From assembly GCA_946807835.1 (NCBI GenBank), contig OX327703.1, forward strand, positions 503,501 to 567,500: DNA of 64,000 nt, written 5' to 3'. This document shows, in pieces, positions 22,701 through 34,991 of this stretch; position 1 is the stretch's first letter; the number at the start of each line of letters is the position of its first letter. The notes under the pieces are model-generated. The model saw nothing but the letters and a program-made list of their open reading frames with translations, searched no databases and was not told the DNA's origin. Source of the stretch: Ailanthus altissimus (taxonomy: Eukaryota; Streptophyta; Magnoliopsida; Sapindales; Simaroubaceae). The position numbers were made by a program, and so were the translations under genes.

Positions 22701-25194
22701 CGAGGTTTGATGGTTTCGGTCTCTCCCTCTCTCGTGGCAACTCTTCAAAGTGTGGCTGCCAAAATCGAGTCCGTTTATCCTGTGAGTCAAAAATACTAAA
22801 CACATCAGTTATTACATCAGGATAATACAATTCTTCAAAATCAAAATTGAGAAGGTTTTTCGAAGAATCATAGCCATGATTTTTATAAGCTTCCTCCGCT
22901 ACAAGTGCGTCTATCATATATGAATGATAGCACTCGTCTTCTTCTCGTGGTTGTTTGCCAATGTTGAAAATGTTCACCTCAAGAGTCATATTCCCAAAAG
23001 ATAATTTCATTAGACCATTTCTGCAATTAATAAGAGCGTTAGCAGTGGCTAGAAAAGGTCTCCCCAAAATAAGAGGGATTTTTGACTCCATGTTAACAAC
23101 AGAATGAGTATCTAAAACAAGAAAATCAACAGGATAGTAAAATTTGTCAATTTGCAACAAAACATCTTCTACTATTCCCCGTGGTTTCTTGATTGATCGG
23201 TCAGCTAATTGTAGGACTACAGATGTTGGTTTAATCTCACCAAGTCCCAACTGCAAGTAAATAGAATAAGGCATTAAATTTACACTTGCTCCTAAGTCCA
23301 ATAAAGCTTGACCAAACTCATGTGTCCCAATTTGGCAGGAGATTGTGGGACATCCTGGGTCTTTATACTTGGGTGGTGTCTTTTGTTCAATCACTGCACT
23401 TATCTGTTCTGCCAAAAATGCAGTTTTCTTCACATGGTGTTTTCTTTTGATAGTGCATAAATCCTTGATGACTTTGGCATAAGTTGGAACCTGCTTAATC
23501 AAATGTAACAAGGGAAGATTAATTTTAACTTGTTTCAAATGTTTCAAAATCTCACCTTGAATTTCTGAATTTTTTCCAACCGGTCGAAGAGCTTGAGGAA
23601 AAGGCACTGGGATTGAAAACTTACTTTCGGGCTCTTTTTCCATTGTGGCCTCTTTTTCAAGGGGGGCATCTTTACTACTCGTAGATGTGTTAATTTCAGG
23701 AGTAGGCTCACTTACAATCTTACCACTTCGAGTAGTAATGGCATTGACTTCTTTGAGATTTTGAACATCAGAAGTAGAAACTTGTGCCATGAATTGTCCT
23801 TTTGGATTGGATTGAGGTTGAGATGGAAACTTACCTCGCTCTTGTACAGTTAAGGCACTGGTCAATTTTGTGATTTGACTCTTGATTTCTTTGTTTTCGT
23901 CCACCACCTGTGCAAGAATTGTTTCAAATTTTTTATTAGTCTTACTTTGTGCCTCCATAAATGCTTGTAATGTATCCTCTAAAGAATTTCTAGTTGGTCG
24001 TGCATTATATTGAGGTGCAACATAAGACTTGGGTGCTTGTTGTTCTTGTTTCCATTGGTTGTTGGCTTGTTGGTCAGATTTCCAACTGAAATTTGGGTGG
24101 TTTCTCCAGCTAGGATTATATGTTTCAGAGTAGGGTGAATAAGGCTTCTTGTACATCCCTAGGGCATTACATTGTTCCTCATATATCCCTCTCATCTCAC
24201 TATACGTGGGGCAATCCTGAGCTAAGTGTTCTGCTCCTCCACAGACAAAACAGACATCGTGTGACTCAACTCTAGCAACCGTGTGGGTGACCCTTCTATC
24301 TTTGGATTTCAAGGTCTCTAACTCCCTAGTTAAGACCTCTAATTGGGCTTTGAGGTTATCCTCTTCCCTAAGATGGAAAACTCCATTGGGTCGTGACCTA
24401 TTTGTGCTTTCAGCAATGCTAGGTCCAGTCCATGTATGGGCTTTTTCGGCTAAGTCATTAAGGAATTCTATGGCTTCCTCAGGATCTTTGTGAAGGAACT
24501 CCCCATTACACATCATCTCAACAAATTGGCGCTCTCTAATTGTGAGTCCCTCATAGAAATAACTAACCAAGCGCCAATTTTCATACCCATGGTGAGGGCA
24601 CAGATTTAGCAACTCTTTAAACCTTTCCCATGCTTGATATAAGGTTTCACTGTCTTTTTGGGAGAATGAAGAAATTTGTCTTTTCAGGCCATTAGTTTTG
24701 TGTTGTGGGAAGTATTTATTGAAAAATGCTTGGGTCATTTCTGCCCAAGTTCCTATAGACCTCGGCCTCAAAGAGTATAGCCAACTCTTTGCTTTGTCTT
24801 TCAAAGAAAAAGGGAAAAATTTAAGCCTAACAGTGTCTATGGCTTCAGGTTGGCTATGGAAGGTGGCAATTACCTCTTCAAATTCCCTAACATGTACATA
24901 AGGATTTTCACTATCTAGACCATGAAAAGTGGGAAGAAGTTGTATCATTCCAGGTTTAAAGTCCGAATGTGGTATGTTAGGTGGAAATATAATGCATGAT
25001 GGTGTGGCTGTGCGAGTAGGATGCAAGTAATCTTTGAGAGTTCTAACGGGATTTTCTTCGTGTTGGCTCATTGTGTTAGAATTACAAGATGAACTAGAAG
25101 GTGAATTCTCTTCACTTACAAATTGTGAGAGTGGTTCTAGTTCTAGTTCTAGTTCTCTCACAAATCTTCCTCGTTTGTCTCTAGGTCGATGCAT
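19783..25194 (-). CDS. Athila gag-pol polyprotein
   Basis: One uninterrupted frame encodes capsid, protease, reverse transcriptase, RNase H and integrase. The frame stays open back to 25383, but its first 63 residues are a low-complexity hydrophobic run from A/T-rich leader. I take Met64 (ATG at 25194, [11 protein letters not shown]) as the start, giving 1,803 aa. Numbered from 25383: gag with [13 protein letters not shown] near 240-255; zinc knuckle [14 protein letters not shown] at about 378-391; protease [12 protein letters not shown] near 694; RT with FMDD near 1144; RNase [12 protein letters not shown] near 1350; integrase HHCC finger at about 1500-1545; and the D, D, E residues in [15 protein letters not shown] and GQAELANRE. 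All key residues that I checked are present. The frame ends 239 bp before the cysteine-rich ORF. Confidence 0.95.
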   Translation of the reverse strand: MHRPRDKRGRFVRELELELEPLSQFVSEENSPSSSSCNSNTMSQHEENPVRTLKDYLHPTRTATPSCIIFPPNIPHSDFKPGMIQLLPTFHGLDSENPYVHVREFEEVIATFHSQPEAIDTVRLKFFPFSLKDKAKSWLYSLRPRSIGTWAEMTQAFFNKYFPQHKTNGLKRQISSFSQKDSETLYQAWERFKELLNLCPHHGYENWRLVSYFYEGLTIRERQFVEMMCNGEFLHKDPEEAIEFLNDLAEKAHTWTGPSIAESTNRSRPNGVFHLREEDNLKAQLEVLTRELETLKSKDRRVTHTVARVESHDVCFVCGGAEHLAQDCPTYSEMRGIYEEQCNALGMYKKPYSPYSETYNPSWRNHPNFSWKSDQQANNQWKQEQQAPKSYVAPQYNARPTRNSLEDTLQAFMEAQSKTNKKFETILAQVVDENKEIKSQITKLTSALTVQERGKFPSQPQSNPKGQFMAQVSTSDVQNLKEVNAITTRSGKIVSEPTPEINTSTSSKDAPLEKEATMEKEPESKFSIPVPFPQALRPVGKNSEIQGEILKHLKQVKINLPLLHLIKQVPTYAKVIKDLCTIKRKHHVKKTAFLAEQISAVIEQKTPPKYKDPGCPTISCQIGTHEFGQALLDLGASVNLMPYSIYLQLGLGEIKPTSVVLQLADRSIKKPRGIVEDVLLQIDKFYYPVDFLVLDTHSVVNMESKIPLILGRPFLATANALINCRNGLMKLSFGNMTLEVNIFNIGKQPREEDECYHSYMIDALVAEEAYKNHGYDSSKNLLNFDFEELYYPDVITDVFSIFDSQDKRTRFWQPHFEELPRERERPKPSNLETPQVELSPLPKGLKHAFLGPGDTFPIIISSELSAEQEKKLIKLLKEHKSALGWTIADIKGISPLICSHRIHLEEGSQPRRDPQRRLNPTMKEVVKKEVLKLLDAGIIYPISDSQWVSPTQVVPKKSGVTVVENENGIPVPTRVVSGWRMCIDYRKLNTATRKDYFPLPFIDQILERVAGHPFYCFLDGYSGYYQIEIAIEDQEKTTFTCPFGTYAFRRMPFGLCNAPATFQRCMLSIFSDMVEKCMEVFMDDLTVFGNSFDLCLLNLKSVLSRCEEKGLVLNWEKCHFMVSSGIVLGHIVSERRIEVDKAKIELISKLPTPKTVKDVRSFLGHAGFYRRFIQNFSAISRPLCNLLLKDAEFTWTQECEEAFRTLIAKLTTAPIMQSPDWNLPFEIMCDASNYAVGAVLGQRREGKPFVVYYASRTLNDAQMNYTTTEKELLAVVFALDKFRSYLIGSPIVIFTDHAALKYLLSKKDAKARLIRWILLLQEFDITIKDKKGVENVVADHLSRLEFTDSTDLPPIRDDFPDEHLFAISQIPWYAHIVNYLVCGELPSDWSAQDKRKFLVEVRNFYWDDPYLFKYCPDQIMRRCIPESEVSSVLNFCHSAACGGHFSMKKTAVKILQCGLYWPTLFKDTNNFCRSCERCQKLGALSRRNMMPLNPILVIEIFDCWGIDFMGPFPSSFGYLYILLAVDYVSKWVEAVACRTNDNTTVVKFLKENVLSRYGTPRVIVSDQGTHFCNRSFEALMRRYGVLHKVSTAYHPQTNGQAELANREVKQILEKTVNPNRKDWSLRLSDALWAYRTAYKTILGMSPYRLVYGKACHLPVELEHKAYWAVKALNFDLNAAGLQRKLQLSEIEELRNDAYDNSRIYKAKMKVAHDKQISRKHFEPNQRVYLYDSRLHLHPGKLRSRWTGPFMVRHVFPNGAVEIEDPTDGRTFKVNGQRLKSYVEKVNDSMYLGEIPLVDPVYRD

Positions 25195-25278
25195 ACATCC
25201 TAATTTTTTTTTTTTAGGAAAGAAATGCTTAAGGAAAATTAAGAAGTGGAATAAGCACAACAAGAAATAGAAATAAGT

Positions 25279-25825
25279 TAGGTGGTAAGACCAACCATGA
25301 AATATAAATACAATAACTAAACAAAAGACTATAAAATACGAAAAAAAAAAGTACAATAAATAAATAATAAAAAGAAAATACAATAAGTAAATAAATAAAA
25401 GGTTAGGCGGTAGAACCGACCATAAAAAGAAAATACAACATATTAACTAAAGTAAATAAAGTGCAATAAATACGTAAAAGAAAATGAAAATAAAGTACAA
25501 TAAAAAAAAGTGCAATAAATAAATAAAGTACAATAAGAAATAAAGAAACTAAGTTAGGCGGTAGAACCAGCCACAAAATAAAAAGAAAATACAACAAATT
25601 AACTAAAAAAAAGTACAATAAATAAATAAAAGAAAGTGAACGAAGTTAGGCGGTAAAACCAGCCATTAAAAAAAAAGTGCAATAAATAAACTAAAGAAAA
25701 TAAAGTGCGATAAATAGATAAAAGAAAATAAACTAATTAGGCGGTAAAACCAGCCATTAAGATAATATAAAGTATAACAAATTAACTAAAGAAAACAAAA
25801 TAAATTAGGTGGTAGAACCAACCAT
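25279..25825. repeat. six dispersed hairpin repeats in the Athila leader
   Basis: A 20-bp unit of the form TAGGYGGTARRACCRRCCAY occurs at about 25279, 25404, 25554, 25647, 25738 and 25806. Copies are separated by 50-130 bp of A-rich DNA. Each can pair with itself (GGCGGT with ACC.GCC) around a 3-nt loop. They lie upstream of the gag start in the 5' untranslated leader. Copies vary in ways that often keep a pair (GGYGGT/ACCRRCC). Packaging, dimerisation or translation control are possible roles; none is shown. Confidence 0.8.
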
Positions 25826-25941
25826 GAATAATAAATAAATTACAACAAAGGAAATAAAACTAAGAGTTTACAAAGAAAAGAAAATATACAAAGTTACCAC
25901 TTTAGTATTTATAATCGCAACCGACTTTCGCTTAGTGTGCT

Positions 25942-25959
25942 TCCCCGGCAACGGCGCCA
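25942..25959 (-). promoter_or_regulatory. primer binding site for tRNA-Asp
   Basis: The plus strand reads TCCCCGGCAACGGCGCCA, identical over 18 nt to the 3' end of plant tRNA-Asp including CCA as I remember it. It lies six bases inside the 5' LTR. It primes minus-strand cDNA synthesis and fixes the element's direction. Confidence 0.92.
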
Positions 25960-25965
25960 AATTTT

Positions 25966-27521
25966 TGTTTACGCTCAAAATATAACGCGGCTATCGCAGT
26001 ATAGATTGAGGTGTCGATCCCACGAGGAAGCTCTTGGCAAAATAGGTCAGTGAAGTAAAATATTAAAGCAGTAGCAAAGGGTTAATTGATTTAAACGGAT
26101 GAGATAGAATTGTCTATGAATTGAGGAAAATGTCTTATGATGATTTAAGCAAGGCTTTGAGAATCACAATTATGCTTTATAAATCTACTCTATACTTTGA
26201 TTCGATATTTATAACTCAACTGAAAGTTTCACATTCCAAACAATCAATCGGAAGGTATGTAATATATAGCACATTTGATAACTCATGTATTTGATTTAGT
26301 TAAACTCTTTGCAAGCATTAACACACATCATGTTATTTATACAAGTTATCTAAGATCGACAATATATCATTTTGACAATATTGCAGTAAAAGATTAACTT
26401 GAATATCAAACATTTATTGCCCTTACATGTTATCCAAGATCGACAATATATCAAATTGACAATACTGCAGTAAAAGATTAACATATAAAACAATATAACC
26501 AGTAACAATTATAAATCAACATGAATCACATAAGAAAAGCATGACTGAACATATATGAGACATGAGAATTATAACTTCTGGATTATAGAAAATAAAATAG
26601 ATAAGAGTTTAATCAAAACCAAACTTACAACATTTATAGCTCTTGACACCGAATCAAAGCATGAAAGTAGATTTACTACACATAAAAGTTCATCTCTTAG
26701 CCTTGCTAGGAACTCTAGCCTAAATTATAATACATGTTAATGAGAATAAAAGAAGAGAGAAAATTGTTCTTTAAAAACGTCCTAAGGGTCTCCTTATATA
26801 GGCAATGAATGGACATATGTCATGGATGACATCAATCTTCAATAATTTTAAGTCAATAACTCATGTATCCACTTGCAGCACGTTTTTGATAATGTAAATG
26901 ATCAATTCAGCTTCTGCGGCCGACATGAAAGTTGTAGAATTTTGACTCTTCTTTCCATAGGCACTGATTTCATGCAAATTGGATGAGTATCCAATGAGAT
27001 ATGAGCAAAATTCCAAAGATACACCAGAATTCGGCCAACAACCATTTTACCCACTTGCAATGCGATTTGGTCCATGATAACGGCTGATTTGGACTTTACC
27101 ATAAACATACGAGTTGTTGATAGTTAAGTCAGAAATTCACAGCTTCAAGAATTATACCAATTGAGTACGTATTTTGGGAGATACGGTCCAAATACGTGAG
27201 TTGGGTCAAGCTGGGTAAGAGTTGTAGTCCGATTCTGTTGTATCTCAATTTTTGGCCCATAACATGTTGGATTTGGCTTTTCCACTATTCTTCAAATTTG
27301 TGTAAGATTGAGTCATGTTGCACCAGATTCAAGAAATTATTCATTTCGATTTCTACATTGAGAGTTATGTCCAATTTACCTAAACCTGTCCAAATAACAT
27401 TCATTAATCACAATTTAAGGAGAACACTTTATTTCAAGCTAAAAATACACAAAATACTAAAATTAGTGACATTAAATGGTGATTGAATCTTTTAACAACA
27501 TGCATTTTCATGTGTTCATCA
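25966..27521 (-). repeat. Athila 5' LTR
   Basis: 1,556 bp, 7 differences from the 3' LTR. A minus-strand TATATAAGGAG (near 26790-26800) is the probable core promoter of the genomic transcript. Transcription from it runs leftward through gag-pol. Confidence 0.93.
26790..26800 (-). promoter_or_regulatory. TATA box of the Athila 5' LTR
   Basis: The reverse complement reads CTATATAAGGAGA, a good plant TATA box inside the LTR. It is followed about 30 bp later by the presumed transcript start. The same sequence occurs in the 3' LTR near 15932-15942. Confidence 0.6.
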
Positions 27522-27526
27522 GCTGT

Positions 27527-27761
27527 ACACATTATATGGAACTATAGGTTACCTTCACCTAGAGTAAGTAATACCATTTACATTATATTCAATGTCTTTG
27601 TAATTTTTTTTCTTCACAGCACTCATTGTTTCTAAATGACATTATTCTATATCTTGCAGTGTGTTGCAGTTGGTGCTAATGTTGAGCATGAGTTGGTTTC
27701 TGCTCTTCAAGCGTCTGTCTTCCTAAGGGTTATTATCACTAAGGTTGGGAAAATTTTATAA
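27527..27761 (+). pseudogene. right half of the split host exon and a following exon
   Basis: Continuing from 15107, the exon resumes at 27527 and ends at 27563 before GTAAGTAA (reads HIIWNYRLPSPR across the junction). A second exon-like piece begins at 27660 after TTGCAG and reads CVAVGANVEHELVSALQASV, ending at TAA 27759-27761. The two halves share one phase. I do not recognise the protein. Since the Athila copy now separates the halves by 12.4 kb, the gene cannot be expressed normally unless the element is spliced out. Confidence 0.4.
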
Positions 27762-28535
27762 CATGAGAAAGGTAATTTTTCCAAAGGGCATTTTTTCTTT
27801 TCTTTTCTTAGGAGTAATTCTTATGATCTGAAACTTGTTATTTATGTGTTGTTCAGCAATTTGATCTGCAAATGAGCTTTCAAAAATAATGGCATTCTTT
27901 TATTATGGAGCTGCAAAGTCAACTTGTTTGGATAATTTCAGTTCTGAAAGTAGCCATGAAATGATCCCTATATTACAACCACCAATCACGTAGAGCTAAA
28001 ATAACAATGTTTTCTTCAGGATGTAGTTGGCATAAAAAAAACCTTAAGTTGTGATTTATGCTTGGGTTTAAAATCTTGCTCGCCTATCAATGATAGACAA
28101 CTTTATACCTTGGCCATGTTGAATACTAGTAACATTACCAACTGTCTTCCTTCAATGTGTGATGATCTGAAATCTTTTATGATGCTTCTCTCTTGTTCTT
28201 AATTACGTCCTCTTGTTGCCTCCATTATGTCGATGAAATGGGTGATCTCATTAATCTCTAATTTTAGCTTGGTCCTATCATTTGCCTTGCATTTCATCTG
28301 ATTGAATAAATACAAAAACTGGTTTTTGATGCTTTATAGTCAGCTATAGATTTGATTAGTTCTTAAAAGTGATACAACACCCGTAGAGCCTACAGGGTAA
28401 TTTTATAGCTTTTTGAAGCTAGTGTCAACAAACATGTTCACTGCATCAAAATTTTATTGACTTCACAGTATGTCATAACATGCTCCAGCCTTTTAAAGTA
28501 TAATGGTAGGCAGTCCTTGGATTTTGTGATCAAGA
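27762..28535. other. no gene recognised
   Basis: Intron-like or intergenic DNA between the split host gene remnant and copia element A. No exon with convincing borders was found on either strand. Confidence 0.4.
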
Positions 28536-28945
28536 TGTTAGACTAACTTAAAGTGATCTAAACATGTTTGAAATAATTTTAAAAGTATATAGATTAATAC
28601 GGACTTTTAAAAACAAATTAAACATACCTCCTGTCATTGAATTCATTTTTTAACAATTTAAAGAGATGATTAAGCCCTTCTAAATTTTTTCAATCTCCAC
28701 TAATAGCACATGTGTGTCATAGAATAAGATTGAATGATTTAAGGACCTAATCAAGTATTCTATTTATAGGCATTTTTTTCATAAAAAATGTCATCTTATG
28801 TTCATGAATATGAGTTAATTATTTTACACCTAATGAACATTATCTTTGAATAATGAATAATAATGAAGTTAGTGGGAATGATAAAAGATGTTAGCCATAA
28901 TGTGTTTATACTTAATATTAGGTATTACACCTAATACATTTATCA
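28536..28945 (-). repeat. copia A 3' LTR
   Basis: Starts TGTTAGACTAACTTAAAGTG and ends AATACATTTATCA. It is paired with 34553-34961, with many substitutions between them. Confidence 0.85.
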
Positions 28946-28958
28946 TTCTCCCACTTGG
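28946..28958 (-). promoter_or_regulatory. copia A polypurine tract
   Basis: Minus-strand CCAAGTGGGAGAA stands directly before the TGATAAATG end of the LTR, as in other plant copia elements. Confidence 0.7.
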
Positions 28959-29218
28959 CCAATATATTTTATTATTCATTATAGTAAGAAATAAAATACA
29001 TGGATCATGGCGATAAGTCCTCTAAAAATGAGTATTATCTTTAATGTATTACAATACATTATGTCTCTTAATACTTGCCCATATTACTTAATGAATAAAC
29101 TATATGTTTATTTTAGGTCTAAATTTAATGATATTTCTCAAATGAATGTGTACACAATTACTAATGTGTACATAATTACTAATCAAATATGAAAAAATAT
29201 CATAACTTAAATACAGTT

Positions 29219-32200
29219 TTATAATATTTGTTTTATGACAAAAAATTGCATAAATAAACTAAGTCCCATATTTTCTATATGATCATTGAACTTAAATAGT
29301 GGCATGCCTTTTGTCAAGGGATCAACTATCATCAATTCAGTGCTAACATGTTCAATGACCACTGTTTTATCTTTAATATGTTCCCTTATGACTAAATATT
29401 TGATGTCGATGTGTTTACTTTGACTACCATTTTTATTATTTTTAGCCATAAAAACTGCAACTAAATTGTTACAATATATTTTCAATAGTCTAAAAAGTTT
29501 TAGAAATTGAATCCACAATTTTAAGCTCAAATATGAAACTCTTAATCTATACATCATGTGAGGTAACCTCAAAACAAGATATGAACTCAGCTTTTATAGT
29601 GGAAGTGGTAGTCAAAGTCTGTTTTGCATTATTGCAAGATACAGCTCTACCGACTAACATGAAATCTGCATTGAAGTAGCCAATCACTTCTAGATTCTCA
29701 GTTCGTCTATACATAAGTATGTAGTTCTTTGTCCCTTGAAAGTATTACATTACCTTTTTGTACCTTTTCTGTAGTTCAAACCTGGATTACTATGATATTT
29801 TTCTAATATTTCAATTGCAAATGCAATGTCAGGTCTTGTGCATACTTGAGCATATATCAAGCTTTCGACAGTAGAAGTATATGGAATAGTTTTCATTTAT
29901 TCATTTTTAACATTATTTTTCGAGCACTGGTTTAAATTGAACTTGTCACATTTCACAATGGGAGCTATACTTGGTGAACAATCTTTCATCCGAAATCTCT
30001 CCAAAACTTTGTTAATATAGGTTTTTTGAGACAACCTCAAAATATTTCATAATCTATTCCTATGTATCTTAATCACAATGACATAAGACTCATCACCCAT
30101 ATCTTTTATGTCAAAGTTTTCAGGAGAAATTGTTTCACCTCGTGTAGCAAATCTTTATCATTGGTTGTAAGTAAAATATCATCCACATATAGAATAAGAA
30201 AATAAATTTTACTCCCATTGACTTTCTGGTATATACATTAATCCATGATATTTTCTACGAAACCAAATAAAGAGATTAAATCATGAAATTTTAAATACTA
30301 TTGATGATAGGCTTGTTTCTACGAAACCATATATGGATTTGTTTAGCTTGCACACTAAATGCTCACCATTATTAAAGGAAAATCCTTCTGGTTGTTTCAT
30401 ATAAATATCTTTCTCTAGATCTCTATTGAGAAAAGCTATTTTCACATCTATTTGTTACAACTCTAAGTCAAAATGAGCAACTAATGCCATAATAATTCGA
30501 AAAGAATCTTTCTTAGATACATGAGAGAAAGTTTCCTTGTAATCGATTCCTTCATTTGAGTGAATCCTTTAGCAACAAGTCTTGTTTTAAATCTCTTGAT
30601 GTTACCTAAAGAGTTTTTCTTTGTTTTAAAAACCCATTTACATCCTATGACTTTTGCACCATCAGGCAAGTCAACAAGATCCCAGACTCTGTTAGATGCT
30701 ATAGCATTCAACTCTTTTTTCATTGCATTGAACCATAAATTTAATTATTTGTAACTCATGGCTTGTGAAAACATTTCAGGATCATTTTCAACTCTAATAT
30801 TATAGTTCGACTCTTGTAGATATACAACACAATCATTAGGAATTGCTGATTTTCTTATTCTAGTAGATCTCCTTAACATTGTACAAACATTTTCCTGAGG
30901 AATATGTTGTTCAACTAGTTGTTCAACAACTTCTTAAAATTCTTGAACAACTTGATCTACTAGATTGTTATCAGCAGCAGTTTGTGGATCTCGATGATTG
31001 GTTGTACAATATTCGATTAAACTTGAAGAGTTTTGTTAATAACAATTAATCTATCATTTGAGGTGAAAGGTTGAGGATTAATATGATCTTTCTTAGAAAC
31101 AATATTTTGGGATTGATTTCTCCTACTGATCAAGTCATTTTCAAGAAACTTTTCATTTCTTGATCCACAATCCTAGTGATATGAGATGAACAATAGAATC
31201 TGTAACCTTTGGATCTCTCGACATATCCTTTAGTCCAGTTTCTTTTCTTATGGGTTGTAAACTCTTACTTTAGACGGACATCTCCAGATGTGTGTATGTC
31301 GCAAACTCGATTTCTAACCTTTTCATAATTCAAATGACATCTTTTAGATAACCTTGGTTGAAACTCGATTCAATATATACACTGTCTTTTTAAGAGCTTT
31401 AGTCCACAAGTGTTTAGAAAGTTTAGAGCTACTAAGCATATTCCGCACCATATCCATTAATGTTCAATTTTTTCTTTCTGCTATACTATTTTGGTCAGGT
31501 GAACCAAGCATGGTGTATTGGACAACTATCTCATATTTTTGAAGAAATTTTGCAAATGGACCAGATGCTTGTCCATCTTCAGTATATCTATTATAATGTT
31601 CTCCACCTCTATTTGTTCTCAAAATTTTAATTTATCTTCCATATTGTTTCTTTACTTCAGCTTGAAATATTTTGAAAGCATCCAGTGCTTCATTTTTATT
31701 ATAAAACAAGTAAGGATACATGTATCATGAATAATCATCTATAAAAGAAATGAAGTATTTCGGACCATACGAGTTCATGTCAGGACTACAAATATTTGAA
31801 TGTATGATCTCTAATATGTTTGTACTCCTTTTGGCACTTTTTTGTGGATTTGTTAGTCTATTTTTCTTTAATGCAGTCTATAAGTGTCAAAATTAATAAA
31901 ATTTAAAGTATTAAGTACTCCATCATTTACTAATCTTTTAATCTTTTCAATATAGATATGTCACAATTTTCGGTGCCACAACATAAAGGAATCTTCATTT
32001 ATAACACATCATTTAATGCTAGTGTGAGCATGTATAATATTGTAAGTAGTATTATCTTGTAAATTAATAGAGGAAAGACCACCAGACAATGTACCATTCT
32101 CAACACAACTAGATTAATTAAATAAATTGAATGATATTTTTGAAAAGTTAAATGAATAACCCAAAAGCACAAGTCTTGAAATTGAAATTAAATTCTTAGA

Positions 32201-33250
32201 AAAATTAGGAATATAGAAAGTCTTTTCTAAATTTAAAATAAAACCACAACTTAAAATTAAACTGCATGTTCCAATAATTTTTACATGTGAACGCATATTG
32301 TTTTCAAAATAGATACACTATTCACCACCCACTAGTTTCTTTAAATGTTGCATATCCTGTAAGGTATTTGAAATATGTATTGTAGAATCAGAATCAATCC
32401 ACTATGTGTTATATATAACATCAACCATATTAGATTCATAGTAAACAAATGAGATTAGATTATCTTTCTTCTCAAATCATTTTTGAAACTTGGGGCATTT
32501 TTTCTTCACGTGTCCCTTTCTTTTGTAGAAGAAGCACTTGAATTCCTTTTTTATTTCAGTTTGAGGAGGAATTTTATTTTTTCCTTTTTGTTTGGCTTAT
32601 TTCTGGTTCTTTTCTTGTGTTGCAATTAGCGCACTTTTACCTAATTCTATTATCAGTCTCCCTTCCTCTTGAACACACATGGTCATAAGTTAATTTATTG
32701 ATTATTTATCCTTATGCGTGTTGTAAGATATTTTGAAGGGCTCGTATTGTTGTGGAAGGGTATTCAATATATAGTGCACAAGAAAAGAATCAGAATCTTA
32801 ACCTCAAGTGTTTTTAATTAAGTCGCAATGTCCCTTATTTGCATGATGTGCTCACGCACACCTCTTATATTGGTGAGCCTTAAGGATGAAAATTTCATAA
32901 TTAAAGTGCTAGCAAATGCCTTAACTGAAGTCTCAAATTGTTCATCAATAGCCTTCAGTAAAACTCAAACATTATTATGCTAATCGACTGAACCACAAAT
33001 AGTAGCAGAGATCTTGGTCTTTATAAACATTACACTGAGGCGATTATATCACTCACATCGTTCATAAAGAACAATTTCTTCTCTAGTGCTAATATTAGTA
33101 ATCGATGGTTCGTCTTTTCTAATAGCATAATCAATATCCATCTACCCTAAATGGAGAAGAATTATCTCCTTTCAAAATTTATAATTATCACCCTTAAGTT
33201 TAGGAATATTACACTTAATATAAGAGAAATTCACAGTTTGCATAACTGCA
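29219..33250 (-). pseudogene. copia A gag-pol remnant
   Basis: Minus-strand pieces in polyprotein order. A CCHC-like finger at about 32540-32480 (PKFQK..., KRKGHVKKKCP). Protease/pre-integrase at 32296-32114 (FYIPNFSKNLISISRL). Integrase around 31750-31450. The start of RT at 30723-30481 (VIGCKWVFKTKKNSLGNIKR). RNase H at 29572-29219 (SKHIDIKYLVIREHIK, then VDPLTKGMP). Many stops and frameshifts intervene, so the element cannot mobilise itself. Confidence 0.8.
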
Positions 33251-34537
33251 TAAAAATTAAATAAATATGCTTATAATTAAATATTGAGACTAATAAACAT
33301 ATATCATATTTTACTAATATAAATTATGTTATAAAAATTATGAATCTAATGACATAAAATCTGTTTGTGGGTTAAAGTTCTAATTCAATTAGAGCCATTA
33401 TTTTTATGATAAAAACTATCAAATTATGTTTTTTTTCTTAATTTTTGTGGGTAAATTAGGAAATATAATTTGATATTTATTTTAATTAATCATACAAATG
33501 TAATAAAAAATTTTGTAGGATAAAATCTACTATACTTAATATGATTAATCACAATTATTTCATTTTTTATATGTGATCAAAATATATAATTTTATATAAT
33601 TAAGGATGTTGTGGCTACTCCCTAATTAATTAAAATTATATGGATCACTAGACATTTAATTTTATTCACAATTGTTCATATAAAATAAATGCAAAAATAA
33701 CATTATCTATAAATATGAACATAATTTCAATTTATGTACTACTCAAATTTGATGTATAATGAAACAATAAATTATACATACAAAAATTAATATAATTTAT
33801 GCACATAAATATCTAAAATTTTAATTCATAAATTGATCTTTACTAACTGTCAAATTTATGAATTATTCATACAAAATTTGCATGTATCGATACATAACTA
33901 AAATTATACTTACAAAATTAAATATGAAAATAATACATAAAGACACTAAAATTAAATAATATAGAGAGTTATTTACACATTTTATAAAACTTTATAGTTA
34001 AACTGTAATTATATGTAAATTTTTAGAGTTTGACCTAAAATATTCAAGTTTATTGGGTCTATATGTAAAATTATTAAAACATTATGGTCAAAATATAATT
34101 ATCGAAATATTTAGGAACTAATTACAATTGATCAAATCTATAAGGGTATATTAGAAAATACTATATAGTATAGGGGTCAAATTAAAGTTAATAAATTTTA
34201 TAAGGGTTAAATTAAAATTATGTAATACTTTAGGAGTTAAATTATAAATATTTATAAGTTTTGGGGTCAACATAATTTACAAAAGATAGAGGGGCTGAAT
34301 GAAATTAATCAGTCCAGTTGCAAACCCGCAACTCTTTGACCTATTTTGACTCTATCTACCTCATTTAAGCTCTGATTTTGACATCAAATTATAAAATGCT
34401 CAAAATTTAATTTCTTAATGATTTATAACATTATTTTGCTTAATACAACGTCAAAATAATGAGTTTGGTTAAAACAAAATTCGACCATAACTTTTAAAAA
34501 TTGTAAATTGTATACCATTTAAAGTAAAGGCAACTAT
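33251..34537. other. copia A leader and gag side, no open frame
   Basis: Very AT-rich internal sequence between the recognisable pol remnant and the primer site. Between about 34000 and 34300 the words ttaggg/ggggtc/taaattaaa recur loosely. No gag could be read. Confidence 0.45.
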
Positions 34538-34551
34538 GACTCTGATATCAA
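34538..34551 (-). promoter_or_regulatory. copia A primer binding site
   Basis: Minus-strand TTGATATCAGAGTC next to the 5' LTR is close to the usual TGGTATCAGAGC of copia elements, which pairs with initiator-Met tRNA. Two or three bases have changed. Confidence 0.6.
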
Positions 34552-34552
34552 C

Positions 34553-34961
34553 TATTGGACTAACTTAAGGTGATCTAAACATGTTTGAAATAATTCTAAA
34601 AGTATATAGATCAATGCGAAATTTCAAAAATGGATTAAACATACCTCTTACTATTAAAGTTATTTTTTAACAATCTGGATAGATGATTAAATTCTTTTAA
34701 ATCTTTTTAAGTTTTACTGATGACATATATTTGTTTTAAATAAAATTTGATAATTTAGGAATTTAATCAAGTATTTTATTCATAGGTTTTTTTTTTATTA
34801 AAAATGTCATCTATATTTATGAATATGGGTTAATTGTTTTACACTTAATGAACATTATTTTTGAATAATAAAAGATAATAAAATTAGTAAAAATAATAAT
34901 AAAATATTTATTATAATGTGTTTATACCTAATATTAAGTATTATACTTAATACACTTATCA
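34553..34961 (-). repeat. copia A 5' LTR
   Basis: Partner of 28536-28945. Begins TATTGGACTAAC (terminal TG mutated to TA) and ends TACACTTATCA. Confidence 0.82.
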
Positions 34962-34991
34962 CAAAATTAAAAGGTTAAGAGCAAAATGCAC

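Larger units (their letters stand above)
15108..27521 (-). mobile_element. complete Athila (Ty3/gypsy) retrotransposon with extra genes
   Basis: A 12.4-kb LTR retrotransposon read right to left. Ends are TGTTTACG...TTCATCA, flanked by the 5-bp duplication GCTGT (15103-15107 and 27522-27526). Order of transcription: 5' LTR (25966-27521), tRNA-Asp primer site, leader with hairpin repeats, gag-pol (25194-19783), cysteine-rich ORF (19543-18995), LOG-like ORF (18679-18032), polypurine sites, 3' LTR (15108-16663). The gag, protease and integrase sequences are Athila-like ([35 protein letters not shown]). All three frames are intact and the LTRs differ at seven of 1,556 positions, so the copy is young and possibly still mobile. 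The two extra genes are not standard for the lineage; some Athila elements carry an env-like frame at that place. Confidence 0.95.
28536..34961 (-). mobile_element. degenerate copia element A
   Basis: Two LTRs, 28536-28945 and 34553-34961 (410 and 409 bp), enclose a decayed copia pol. The left begins TGTTAGACTAAC and ends TTTATCA; in the right copy the leading TG is TA. Flanking bases CAAGA (28531-28535) and CAAAA (34962-34966) are a target duplication with one change. Next to the left LTR, minus-strand CCAAGTGGGAGAA is the polypurine tract. Next to the right LTR, TTGATATCAGAGTC resembles the initiator-Met tRNA primer site. The LTRs have diverged clearly, so this copy is much older than the Athila one. 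Confidence 0.85.

Noticed and set aside
22535..22825. Frames antisense to gag-pol (also 20941-21174, 24281-24493, 24698-24901)
   Set aside because: They are shadows of the dense gag-pol coding sequence with no independent features.
25195..25383. Hydrophobic N-terminal extension of the gag-pol frame (63 residues), which could pass for membrane segments
   Set aside because: It is low-complexity translation of the A/T-rich leader and covers one of the leader hairpin repeats. The normal basic gag N-terminus starts at the ATG at 25194.
25942..25959. A tRNA-Asp gene fragment
   Set aside because: Only the 18 nt 3' end matches and it sits six bases from the LTR, as a primer site should.
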